Source: Apoda limacodes
Lineage: Eukaryota; Arthropoda; Insecta; Lepidoptera; Limacodidae
NCBI GenBank assembly: GCA_946406115.1
Contig: OX291547.1
Coordinates: forward strand, 7,383,001-7,447,000
Direction: 5' to 3'
Length of the DNA: 64,000 nucleotides
The position numbers and the translations under genes are program-made. Below, in pieces: positions 46,273-56,167 of the stretch (the stretch's first letter is position 1; every line of letters starts with the position of its first letter). The notes under the pieces were generated by a model. It was not told where the DNA came from, searched no databases, and saw nothing but the letters and a program-made list of their open reading frames with translations.

Positions 46273-46962
46273 TAAAAAATTGTAATATTTTATAATTAGC
46301 TAAAAGGAACATAACAAACCATAAAGTTTTAAGTTACGTAAAAACAATGTCATGTTGTAAAAAGTATTAATTAAATTACGATAATAGTTTTATTACATTT
46401 ATACCTAACATATGTCTTTTAAATTGGAAAATATATAAGATCTCTTGTTGTTCTTTAAAGAAGTAGTTTGTGGTTTATTTTTTATTCTTATGGTTTATTC
46501 TAATATGCACGGAAATTAACTGAAATTAACTCCCTTCTTCAATTCACAAAAATTGGTGTGACTGCGGATTTTTTTTTTTCATTACACCTTATTTTCTTAG
46601 ATTGTAATATTTTAAGGGCTCCATTTAAAATACATATTACTACTGCCAAAACAAATAAATTTGGTGACAATGACCTATTATATATATAAATCGAAAACAA
46701 ACACCATTTTTCTAGTGTCAACTTCTCTTGTCAATATTTTCCGTATTCTATTTCGATCTGTGCTATAAATAGCTACTGTGGAAAAATTGAACAATCTATT
46801 CTTAGAAAGCTTTGGAAAGCTTTTTCTAGTAGCAAAAATCTAATAAGCTATATGTACATGTACTGACAAAGAATATTGACAACTGACAATCCTTTGTCAT
46901 ATTTAATCCTTTGGCCATATTGCACCTGATGTTGCCTGTAAGTTCATTATTTTCTTTTACAT
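46273..46962. other. Unannotated AT-rich stretch
   Basis: No gene recognised. The last ten bases (TCTTTTACAT, 46953-46962) are the left copy of the target-site duplication of the next element. Confidence 0.4.
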
Positions 46963-47400
46963 AATTGTGCAATCCACAACGTACCATCCCCCCCGATCGA
47001 CCTCGTCATGGTCGTAAAACTATAGTTAGGCGGCCTCGGCACGTACCAACGGCCCCAGATGACGATCTCGCTATCCAATAGGGCCTCCCTCCAAACACGA
47101 CGTCGACGTCCCCAGGTTCGTCGGCGCCCAAACGGATACACGAGGTAGCATAGAGTGCCGGGGCGCTTCTCGACCCCACTCAATCGCAACCGTACCCGCG
47201 TAACGGGGAACTCCCCTCCTGGCAGTGACTCACCTTCGGGTTCGAGACTCACGCCGCTCGAAGGGACGCCCCCAAGAGCCCTTGCGCGTTGGGCGCTATA
47301 CGGGCTGAGGCTCCTTCAGAGACTCGCCCAAATAAAGACCGGTGAAGCAGTAATGGCTGCAACAGCCAACTGCAATCTCCGTTCAGAAAAAAAAAAAAAA
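46963..47400 (+). mobile_element. 5'-truncated retroposon with poly(A) and 10-bp target-site duplication
   Basis: A GC-rich insert of 438 bp is flanked by perfect copies of TCTTTTACAT (46953-46962 and 47401-47410) and ends in a run of about 14 A (47387-47400), the marks of LINE-driven integration. AATAAAG at 47330 may be a poly(A) signal. Frames on both strands (88 and 101 codons) are Arg-rich; the plus frame contains NRTRVTGNSPPGSDSPSG, but I do not recognise the protein. It could be the 3' end of a LINE or an independent retroposon. The clean duplication suggests it is young compared with other elements here. Confidence 0.85.
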
Positions 47401-47420
47401 TCTTTTACATTTCCAATATA

Positions 47421-47605
47421 GATTAGTGGTGGCCTAGTGTTTTTGTAGTCTGCCTTACGTTTTACGTAAACCTGCATATAAACGTCAAAAAGACGTGAGT
47501 CAAAGCCCACAATCCACACTGGGCTCGCGTCATGGACTATTGCCCAAATCGCCTTCACCCAAGGTAAGGATAGACCATGCTCCAACAGTGGGGATGTATA
47601 AATTA
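47421..47605 (+). mobile_element. tRNA-derived SINE, diverged
   Basis: A-box-like TGGTGGCCTAG (47427-47437), then the end of the SINE core (GTAAACCTGCATATAAACGT), and AATCCACACTGGGCTCGCGT, CATGGACTATTGCCCAAA, GACCATGCTCCAACAGTGGG. The order matches lepidopteran SINEs in which the core precedes ATCCGCACTGG...GTGGACTA. The B box is deleted. Confidence 0.6.
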
Positions 47606-48051
47606 AGACTAGTAAAGTAGTTTTGTAACTCAGTAAATCAATATTGTTTGGCATTCATAGAAACTGTCTATAGCATAGCAATATGCCAATTATACGGAAC
47701 AAATCACTAAGATTTCATGGTAACGCTTTAACTGTGTCCAAAAATTAGTTGTTGAATATTAATTTTCTGTCACTAATTATATCGCCGCCACGTGTCTAGT
47801 TACTATTCAAAAATTTTATTGAGATCTTAGGACAGTTTTTATTCTATTAATAAATTAACAGTTTTATGGCCAGCTGTTAGACCAAAATATAAAGGTGAGT
47901 TAATTTTATTTTCAAAAAAATTGGACAGAAAACCTATAGACATATGTTTGTGTTCAATAGTTGTTACATTAGAAATTATATTCATCATCATCAATTATGC
48001 CTTAAAAAGTCATTTATATGAAGACCGACGATAAAAAATTTGTTGTTTTTT
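47606..48051. other. Unannotated AT-rich stretch
   Basis: Nothing recognised. Confidence 0.35.
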
Positions 48052-48226
48052 TGAAAAATATATAGTCAGTTTATAAATTGTGTTAGCTGTTTAAAGTAAA
48101 AGATAATTATAGATTTATTCAAATATCTACATATACTGTCATAATATTATGAAATAATAGTTTATCTTTATAAAAGTCTATAATTACTGAAGACAACTAA
48201 CACAATCTATTTTTCGAAAGCAGATT
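48052..48226. repeat. Imperfect inverted repeat of about 175 bp
   Basis: ATTGTGTTAGCTGT (48077-48090) pairs with ACAACTAACACAAT (48193-48206), and the outer GAAAAATA and inner AATTATAG blocks also pair. It is likely a small fold-back element. Confidence 0.5.
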
Positions 48227-48520
48227 TTTTTCATAATTTTATTCAGCTATATTCCTGCTAAACAAATTGCAACATATAAACCTTGATATTTATATTCATG
48301 TACATATATTGACAAAAAGTAGAGTAGCAATATAAAAGAAAAATCATTTTAATTTCAATCGATTAACTACGTTTAGCCTTGTTTGATTATAGCCGTAGTG
48401 AACGATACAAATTGTAAAATTAACAGCACCCAACCCATCACCATCTCTTGTTTTGCATATACATACTGACAAACACTTAGCTTATGTTGTATGTACGTAA
48501 GTACAGCTTGTGTCAATGTG
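48227..48520. other. Unannotated AT-rich stretch
   Basis: Nothing recognised. Confidence 0.35.
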
Positions 48521-48620
48521 TTGACGCAATGACGTCATACGATATTGTCATGGTTGCCAGTTGTCACGGCTAACAAGGCACTCGGTCACCGAACGCCACT
48601 TTTCCAACGTTAAACGCTTT
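48521..48620. promoter_or_regulatory. CRE octamer within GC-moderate patch
   Basis: TGACGTCA at 48530-48537 is followed by GGTTGCCAGTTGTCACGG, containing a possible RFX half site (GGTTGCC), and CACTCGGTCACCGAACGCC. It may form one regulatory region with the stronger block at 49349-49507. Confidence 0.3.
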
Positions 48621-48875
48621 TTGTTTGTTTATTTTGTTAAATAGTAATGTTAGTTTGATAATAATTTATTCAAGATAATCCTACACATGTGTCATATAAT
48701 GTCGACGTTTTGTATACATACGTTGACATTGAATTTATTGATTCAGTTGCGTGTGGTTGCGTGCGTGCTGATTTGTACAGAATGTTCAATGTATTTAACC
48801 CATTCACAATATTCAACTGATGATCTTCTATGACTTTAAATTATAGTTAAATATATAAATATTTTTTGAATACTA

Positions 48876-49027
48876 GCTGTGCCTTGCGTTTTAACCTGCA
48901 GGATATGCTATTTGGTCAGGATAAACGTCTCTGTGCCAGAAAGTATTCAAATACTTTTAGGTATTTCGTAATGGGTAGTATAAACATACTTACAAACCGG
49001 CTTTTGTATTTAAAATATTAATATGAT
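48876..49027 (-). mobile_element. Helitron-like fragment
   Basis: ACTAGCTGTGCCTTGCGTTT at the left border and CCGGCTTTTGTATTTAAAAT then ATTAATATGA at the right fit a diverged minus-strand Helitron-like element. Most of the interior is unrecognisable. Confidence 0.4.
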
Positions 49028-49340
49028 TGTATAAATATTAATATGATTTTATAAAGTAAGCGCTTATTACACACAATCTTTAATAATATTAGTCGTTTTT
49101 AGATTTGTAGAATACATTTGGTGTAAAACCGATCTCTTTATGTCCGTAGTAGATTGTGTAAGTTGATCTTCGCGTAACGAACCAAATAGCATGAATAAAT
49201 GCATACAAATGTTATAAGTGAATTCACGTTCGTTTTCTATGTTGAATAGACAAGTTAAGATAAATGTTTTTGAAGTCAAAGGCAAATATTCATGAATATC
49301 TTATTGTCACATTTAAAATCTTGGCTTTGATGACAAGACT
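49028..49340. other. Unannotated AT-rich stretch
   Basis: Nothing recognised. Confidence 0.35.
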
Positions 49341-49348
49341 TTGCATTA

Positions 49349-49515
49349 CTTCCGCGCTAAGCCAAGGACTTCGTTCGGTTTGAGTTCTTGAGTCTCTTTT
49401 CTACTCGGTCGTCGGACGGAGGCCGAGAGACCTTGCTCCCCTGTCCCCCCGTAGGGACTCAGCTGACGTCATCTACGCCATTTCTGACAAGTGCGTTGCT
49501 TAGCAACTGCTTAGC
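49349..49515. promoter_or_regulatory. Promoter-like block: ETS, CRE and RFX X-box
   Basis: A GC-rich patch in AT-rich surroundings holds ACTTCCGC (ETS site, 49349-49356), TGACGTCA (CRE, 49464-49471) and GTTGCTTAGCAAC (49495-49507), a near-ideal palindromic RFX X-box. RFX/X-box promoters are known for ciliary genes, and X-box next to CRE pairs are known in other RFX targets. No exon can be assigned on either strand, so direction is unknown. Confidence 0.45.
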
Positions 49516-50329
49516 TACGCAGTTTCGAGTTTTAAGTTGTTTTACGGTATTTATTTAATTTTCATCTTTCTTTAAAAGTCTTTATTAGTTTACTATGGTT
49601 TTAGAAGAGGAGCAATTTAACTTATTGGTTCACTCCTATTACGTCATATTCTTCTCGTCTTTGCGCTTGTTTTTATAACTTTATTACAGGTACCAATTTC
49701 ATGAAACTTTTATGAACAAGAGGTTTCGTTGTTATTTTGGTTGTTATTTAGAGTTCGTTAAAGGCACTATATATCTATTTATAGTAAAATATCTCTAGAT
49801 CTTTTCTGAGTCAAATATTAATGGACTTTGTATTAAAATTCAGAATCATGTCAAAATATTATCTTTTCTTTGTAACATTATTTATATTTTTTTTTAATTA
49901 TTGTCTTTACACAATAGTGTGAGTACGTTTGTGTTACATTGTGTTGCGTGTGATACGACTTATTATAAATTATATTATAAAATATATATAAAAATTAAAT
50001 ATAAAAAACTCTCTATCCCAAATGTAATTAGATTCCTCGATAGAAAGCTTATTTCACACAAGTATTATTAAAACTTCCTGCGTAATAATTACAAAAAAAA
50101 TTAGATTTCTATGTGTTTGCTAAGTTTTAACCTTAAACTATGTAAGAATCGCGTGATAGATAGACAGACAGAAACTAAAGTAATTCCATTAGTGTTGAGT
50201 TTTTATAATTACTCCGGAACTCTAAAAATTAATATGAAAATATGGTTAGTCATATGTATTCGTTAATATTTCCAGTACTTATAATTATGTGTCAAAGCGG
50301 ATTTTGCGTGGAATATTTCTGCAGCTGCG
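49516..50329. other. Unannotated AT-rich stretch
   Basis: Nothing recognised apart from a CRE half-site (TTACGTCATA) near 49639. Confidence 0.35.
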
Positions 50330-50640
50330 ATAACATAGATGTGATAATTGACGATAATATATGTAACTTAGGTAATTTACTTGACTCGGTTATTGGTCCC
50401 TTCTCATACTTTGAAACCATAATTTTTATCTTAACTAAGTGCATCCGTTCATGCTTCGCGTTTTATACAGCTTAACCATTTTCTTGATCGAAAAATTTAT
50501 CATTATAGATGTGATAATAAAAGATAATTAAGATATTTAACTAGCAAAACATATACTTGTCACGGTTAGTGGTCTCTTCTCATACTTTATAATCCTAACT
50601 ATTATCTCAACTTAGTTATCAGTTCGTGCGTCTTAGAAAT
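50330..50640 (+). repeat. Diverged tandem duplication, about 172-bp period
   Basis: ATAGATGTGATAAT, then AATTTACTTGACTCGGTTA, TCTCATACTTT and ATCTTAACT (50335-50440) recur in order as ATAGATGTGATAAT, ATACTTGTCACGGTTA, TCTCATACTTT and ATCTCAACT (50507-50612). A 77-codon frame (50242-50475) covers the first unit only and is broken in the second, so it is probably not coding. Confidence 0.65.
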
Positions 50641-50675
50641 ATCTAAAGTTAAACATTGTTTTTGGGGAGTAAATT

Positions 50676-51060
50676 TTTTTTTTTTTTATACCGCTAAGCT
50701 GGCAAACAAGCGCACGGTCCGCCTGATAGTAAGCGGTCACCGTGGCCTATGGGAGCTTGCAACACCAGAAGTATCACTCGCACGTTGCCGACCCTTCAAA
50801 AATCCAATAACTTTTTTTTTTAAGAACCCCATACTGTAGTCCTTACAGAAAACCTTGGCAGGGAGCTCATTCCACAACCCAAGCGTCTCTGAAACCGCAC
50901 TGTACCCGACCATTTCGGTTCTAAAGTGTGAGAATAAATTCCCTGCCGATGGCGAGCGGTGCGATGGTAGAAAGTAGCCGTGGGCATCATTTCGAACAAT
51001 TCCTCAGAACACATCCCATTGTACAAGCGGTAGAACACACACAGGGAGGCAAAATCTCTA
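50676..51060 (-). pseudogene. 5'-truncated Jockey-type LINE: ORF2 C-terminus, 3' UTR and poly(A)
   Basis: On the minus strand a 72-codon frame (51038-50820) encodes FYRLYNGMCSEELFEMM, TATFYHRTARHR and LEPKWSGTVRF, the C-terminal end of a lepidopteran Jockey-type ORF2. The frame then drifts after an indel and the 3' UTR follows (plus strand: GGTCCGCCTGATAGTAAGCG). The poly(A) tail appears as a T run at 50677-50690. It is the longest of four related 3' ends. Confidence 0.8.
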
Positions 51061-51094
51061 CTTTCAAAAGATTTACATTTTTGACCAACGAAAG

Positions 51095-51240
51095 AAATAG
51101 GTTCTCAATTTGATTGTACAAGTAGGAATATAAATTTATCTTAGTCAAAAGAAGTCAATATTGGTATAAATACAATTTTATTATTAACAGTATGAAAATG
51201 TATGAATATACAAAGTTAAAAGGTACTTACACCATCATAT
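51095..51240 (+). repeat. Direct duplication, unit 1
   Basis: GGTTCTCAATTTGATTGTAC, TTAGTCAAAAGAAGTC, TATAAATACAATTTTATTAT and TAACAGTATGAAAATGTAT recur at 51432-51570 with roughly 80% identity by eye. Confidence 0.75.
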
Positions 51241-51284
51241 AGCTTAGTGTGAATCCTTAAAACTTAACTCCCTTTTAGCTTACT

Positions 51285-51431
51285 TTTTAGCCCCCGACGT
51301 AAAAAGAAGGGGTATTATAAGTTTGTTGTAAGACCGCTTTGTGTGTGTGTGTATGTGGCACCGTTGCTCTAAAACGGGAGAACCAAAATTAAAGATTGTT
51401 TTTGAGCAGAAAAACTTCCAATAGGATGTGG
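51285..51431 (+). repeat. Lepidopteran repeat (GCCCCCGACGTAAAAAGAAGG) first half
   Basis: GCCCCCGACGTAAAAAGAAG, a (GT)n tract, GGCACCGTTGCTCTAAAACG and GGGAGAACC follow the order of a common lepidopteran dispersed repeat. Its continuation resumes at 51570, so the duplicated unit at 51432 interrupts it. Confidence 0.55.
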
Positions 51432-51570
51432 TTCTCAATCGATTGTAAGAGTAGGTATGTATATTTTTTTAGTCAAAAGAAAACTATATTAGTATAAATA
51501 CAATTTTAATATTAACAGTCTGCAAATGTATAAACATACAGAGTTAAAAAGTACTATAATCATATACTCG
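51432..51570 (+). repeat. Direct duplication, unit 2
   Basis: Second copy of the 51095-51240 unit, starting GGTTCTCAATCGATTGTAAG. The two starts are about 330 bp apart. Confidence 0.75.
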
Positions 51571-51750
51571 TATCAAATATAGCGTATGTGTGTGTATGTG
51601 TAGTGTGTGTGTTTGTGTTGCCGATTTGAATGCGGTTTTTTTATTTAAAAGCAGGTTTTCTAGCAGTGGTTCTTAGACATGTTTCATTAAAATCGATTCA
51701 GCCGTTTCAAGATTATCAGCTGCGGTAGGGATCTTATGCACTACTACAAT
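51571..51750 (+). repeat. Lepidopteran repeat, second half, with GT-rich microsatellite
   Basis: TATGTGTGTGTATGTGTAGT and GTGTGTGTGTTTGTGTTGCC are followed by GAATGCGGTTTTTTTATTTA, GCAGGTTTTCTAGCAGTGGT and AATCGATTCAGCCGTTTCAA, the usual continuation of the repeat at 51285. Confidence 0.55.
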
Positions 51751-52490
51751 TATATTATAATTTTAATGGGTATGTGTGGGACACTCATATGTGTGACCAA
51801 AAATTAGAAACACAAGATTATGGAATTCTTTGTTTAATGCTGCAGCCAGAATATTCAGGATATATAGGATAGCCAGGTACACGCTTGTAAAAATAATAAC
51901 AGAAATACTGCATGTTTAGATTCGTTTTGATCAGTATTTTTGATTCCGTATATAATGCAATGGTGGTAACACGATTAGCTGATGCTGCAGTAAGGATATC
52001 CACCACACTAGTTTACTCTTGAAAAAAAAAGCACACATGAAGTGTTTGGATTCGTTTTTAGGGGTTAGAAGTGTCAAGTGTGAAATCCGTTATTTTTAAA
52101 CTTAATGCATAAAATTTGATATTTTGCCAAATGTTAAAATCAAAGATTGACACTGTTTTTGGAAAATTATTCCCGAGACGGAAAAAAAAGGGGTTGAAAA
52201 TTTGTATTACAATTTCAATATTATAAATATGTAGGTAAAAAAGGTAATACCGTAAAAAGTCAAAAGCTGTCTTTTTTTTCAATTCCACACGGATGAAGTT
52301 GCGGGTGGAAGCTAGTCATTATAGGTTTATGCATTTTGGATAGGATTCCCAAATAATGCGTGCATGCAAGCAATTCCGCAGGTAACAGCTTATAATATAT
52401 GTGTTTTTGAAAGTGCTAATTAACCCCTTTTATTCGATATTAGATTTATAGGCATCATTAAAAAAACTTTTGTTTTAGTTCATTACTTTA
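51751..52490. other. Unannotated stretch with a Helitron-like end
   Basis: ATGAAGTTGCGGGTGGAAG then CTAGT (52292-52316) looks like a Helitron-like 3' end on the plus strand. Otherwise AT-rich with no gene; the 76-codon minus frame 52288-52058 is not recognisable. Confidence 0.35.
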
Positions 52491-52493
52491 TGT

Positions 52494-52507
52494 CCTCTAG
52501 AGGGCGC
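52494..52507 (+). promoter_or_regulatory. CTCF-like motif
   Basis: CCTCTAGAGGGCGC fits the CC-NNN-AG-N-GGGCGC form of the CTCF core. A single motif match is weak evidence for an insulator. Confidence 0.2.
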
Positions 52508-53924
52508 CACATAGCCTATAACTAGCGGACAATTAAGGCACTTCCGACTATACCTCATTTGTCAAATTATGATAAGTATTTTACAAGTTATGAGGGAACA
52601 GATGAACATACATAAATACATATCGGTCACAATCATTGCTTCGCCGAAGTCTGGTAAATAGACGAGCTCTCAGTTATTACAAGTGTTAAAAAGTACTCAA
52701 ATTTGCAACAATTGCATAAATAGCAATTACGTTGATTTTGACAGTTGTATATACCGGACTTTGCCTGTGAATCCCTATAGAGTTGACTGATTTCGGACCA
52801 TGTCTGTAACAAACAATACAGGGAAAAATATAAGGAAAAGAACGGTATAATTGTTGCGTTATTATTTTATTGAAAAGTTTGGTATTTTCCTTTGATTGTG
52901 GTTTGCCTACTACTGTCAGATAAATGTCAACAACAAAGTTTACAGAATCATTTCGAGTACTTAATACTGATAAATGAAGGAAACCGAGAGTAGGACCGCA
53001 TTGGGATGGCAGGCACCAGTTCCTCGAGCACTGCGCCTAATTAATAGTATTGTCAGTCAAAATCCTGGACTCTACTTATTTACCTGTTCTCCTAATGAAT
53101 TTCAAAAAATTATAATTAATAAATGGCCTTTTAATTAGATATTAAGTATATACTTACTTTTGTTGTTTTTTTTTATCGATTTTTTTTCATACGTATAATT
53201 TGTTTTTTTTTAAATGTGCTTTCTTTTTCGGTTTCTCTATTTCTCTAATTTTTTTGGATGTGTTATAAGGTTTTGTATGGACGAATTGGAAAACTGTTAT
53301 GTCTATACAAAATAAAATATTACAAATAAATAAAACTTTTATACATTAATTTAATTATTTAAAATTCAGCTAAATAATATTAGAACGTGCAAATTTTTAT
53401 GCTCCTATTTTCTAAAATTTTTCATTTCAGCCCCCAGAACATTTATTTTATAATTTAGAAACTAAAGTAGGTATTCATGGAGGTCAACCTTAAATGCAAA
53501 TTTCATATTTATAGGTTTTACGGACTTTGAAATTAATTCCTGTACCAGACAGGCAGGCGTGATCTTATAGGGTGCCTATAAAATGCCTTATAGCCTAAAA
53601 ATCTAGTTAAAGTACACTAAGGTAACAAAATTTTAAATTTATATTACACTTCGGGTTGATTAGCTGTCAAATCTGTCTGTCATCTTTTTATGAATTGCAA
53701 TATCTGTCTACCAAATCAAATTACTCAAATTATATCAAAAATTTTTGGTGCAACTTTTTTCTTGTTATCAATATTATATATTATCCTTATTCTTAAATAC
53801 ATACTTGTTATTTATTTCGAGTAATTTAATAATAAAAACATTAACCCATACCCTTAATAACACTTGCGCGTATTTATTATACCGATATTGCAACTGAATG
53901 AGCAAACAAAAACAAAAAAATGTA
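52508..53924. other. Unannotated AT-rich stretch
   Basis: No gene or complete repeat recognised; T-rich tracts at 53160-53260. Confidence 0.4.
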
Positions 53925-53927
53925 ATA

Positions 53928-54029
53928 CTAGCTTTTGCCAGCGGCTCCACCCGCCCTAAATTCAGTTTCCTACGAATTTCTACGGCAACTACCTCAATTA
54001 TAGAAAAAATACTGACTCACACTCGTCGT
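53928..54029 (-). mobile_element. Helitron-like element, outer half
   Basis: ACTAGCTTTTGCCAGCGGCT is the reverse complement of the CTAG-T 3' end. AAATTCAGTTTCCTACGAAT and TTCTACGGCAACTACCTCAA follow. The element breaks at about 54029, where family B begins, and its other half resumes after the AT microsatellite at about 54728. Confidence 0.65.
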
Positions 54030-54030
54030 T

Positions 54031-54640
54031 TTTAGGGTTCCGTAGCCAAATGGCAAAAAACGGATCCCTTATAGATTCGTCATGTCTGTCTGTCTGTCCG
54101 TCCGTATGTCACAGCCACTTTTTTCCGAAACTATAAGGACTATACTGTTGGAACTTGGTAAGTAGATGTATTCTGTGAACGGCATTAAGAATTTTCACAC
54201 AAAAATAGAAAAAGAACAATAAATTTTTGGGGATCCTCATACTTTTTTTTTTTGTCAATCCCATACGTGTGGGGTTTCTATGTATAGGTCTTCAAAAATG
54301 ATATTTAGGTTTCTAATATCATATTTTTCTAAGCTAAATAGTTTGCGCGAGAGACACTTCCAAAGTGGTAAAATGTGATCCCCCCTGTAACTTCTAAAAT
54401 AAGAGAATGATAAAGCTAAAAAAATATATGATGTACATTACCATGCAAACTTCCACCGAAAATTGGTTTGAACGAGATCTAGTTAGTAGTTTTTTTTTAA
54501 CACGTCATAAATCGTAAACCGCAAATTTACCTTTCATTCAATCAACTCAAATATATATTGTTTTGTGTTTGTACAATACATAAATGGTGGTAGTACCCTC
54601 GGCGCGCGAGTCCAACTCGCACTTGGCCGATTTTTTAATA
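54031..54640 (+). mobile_element. Family B element nested in a Helitron-like element
   Basis: It starts TAGGGTTCCGTAGCCAAATG, has a (GTCT)n tract (54080-54108), TCACAGCCACTTTTTTCCGA, CCATGCAAACTTCCACCG, and ends CGCGCGAGTCCAACTCGCAC then TTGGCCGA. It is the same element as 1777-2366 in the opposite orientation, and aligns over its whole length. Non-coding. Confidence 0.8.
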
Positions 54641-54660
54641 CTCTTTCCCAAGGTGCAAGA

Positions 54661-54672
54661 ATAATAATATAT

Positions 54673-54715
<43 letters not shown>

Positions 54716-54716
54716 T
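54661..54716. repeat. (AT)n microsatellite
   Basis: About 50 bases of alternating A and T, with short TATTATATTAT ends, immediately after the family B copy. Confidence 0.95.
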
Positions 54717-54727
54717 AGCTAGCAAAA

Positions 54728-54810
54728 TTTCAATAAAAATCGGTTCAGCGGCTTAGCCGTAAAAAGGTAACCGACAGACAGAGACTCTTTCGCATAATAT
54801 TAATGGATAA
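54728..54810 (-). mobile_element. Helitron-like element, inner half
   Basis: AATTTCAATAAAAATCGGTT, CAGCGGCTTAGCCGTAAAAA and CTTTCGCATAATATTAATGG complete, in the right order, the element begun at 53928. Confidence 0.6.
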
Positions 54811-56167
54811 AATAAATGAGCGACAGGTCGATACCCGTTATGCCCGAACGACAGAGCCTATAGTTATCAAATAAAAGATTCACTCGCAAATGTGGGCTGT
54901 AAACACAGCCTTACACGGAAAATTATTAACTACCGTCACTAATGTTGAAGTAATTGCCCTGTTCTTGCACCTCGAGCTTACAAAATTTAGTTTGCATTTA
55001 AATTAGATCCTAATCATTTTTTTGTCATATTTGCTTGGCTTTGGCTCTGTTATCTGTAATATTGTGCTACTCCGTATGTTTATAAGTTTAGTGTTTTTGC
55101 TGAGTGAAACTGAGCGTGTTTGACACATTAGAAAGATATTTTTTGCATTAATAACGACTTTAAAAAACCCATTATGTGTAGAAAGTGTTTAGTGCAAATC
55201 ATTAAAGGCATACGCACCAATTCTTGACTTTTTTTGTGCTTTACTCGGTTTATAGGCAATCTCATGTACTTTATTACATTGAATTTGAATTGAATTGAAA
55301 AGCTAGTATTATTGCTAGAATTCTATCGTGACTGTTTTGGAACAATCTGCTCTAAGGCACAGAATGACTACTGAGGCCAATAGATATATCTACTAAATCC
55401 ACTTTAAGATGCTTTCTTTGTATAATGCAATCCCTATTATATGAGTACGACACATTTTACATGTCCATGGTAAGGGCCTTACCACATTACTAGAACTCCA
55501 ACACGACTCTAATTAGTAGCTAGATTGTTAACAATACAGAGGTCTCTAGTGTATCTAGTATAGTGGTTCTTAGTCAGTTACGTATAGGACGCAATGGCGT
55601 GGGTGCCTTCCCCCCTCATCGCCACCCTGCCAGCAAGGTCACGCAAGGCGGTTCGGACTAGTCGTCCAACCGGTCGAGGGGGGAGTCTGGCAAAACCAGA
55701 TGTTTGTTGTGAAGAAGTAAATAAATGTGATAATTAATGTAGGCTTGTGATGTAGGTACCAGGCTTATAATTTTTTTATATTATTTCGTTGCAATCTGAA
55801 AGCTCTGTATAGCTTTTAATATGAATTTCACTAGGTATGTAACTGTTCTTTTTTAAAATACTTATAGCAATTATTAATAGAGTATTCGTATTTATTTTCC
55901 AATTACAAGACCTGTTAGTCGATAAGTTTATCAATTATTTGTTACTGTAATCTGCTTAAAAGTAATATAATAATAGTAGGCAATAGTACCCACACACATT
56001 TATTTGCCAAGCGTATTCAATGAATGCAAGCACTCACTCAGTGGTATCCATTTTGATTTTCGTAAGATCTATAAATTAGCTTTATTTATTTATACAAATT
56101 TTATTTTATGTATATATCTAGTCAAAAAATGAATTAAAGTTATGTAAGTATTGTGTATAAAGTAATT
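54811..56167. other. Unannotated stretch with one GC-rich island
   Basis: 55590-55700 (ATGGCGTGGGTGCCTTCCCC, GCCACCCTGCCAGCAAGGTC, AACCGGTCGAGGGGGGAGTC) is strongly GC-rich and followed by AAGTAAATAAATG. It may be the 3' end of an unidentified retroelement. The rest is AT-rich. Confidence 0.35.

Noticed and set aside
47316..47654. 112-codon minus frame
   Set aside because: It spans the poly(A) tail of the retroposon, its target duplication and the adjacent SINE, so it cannot be one gene.
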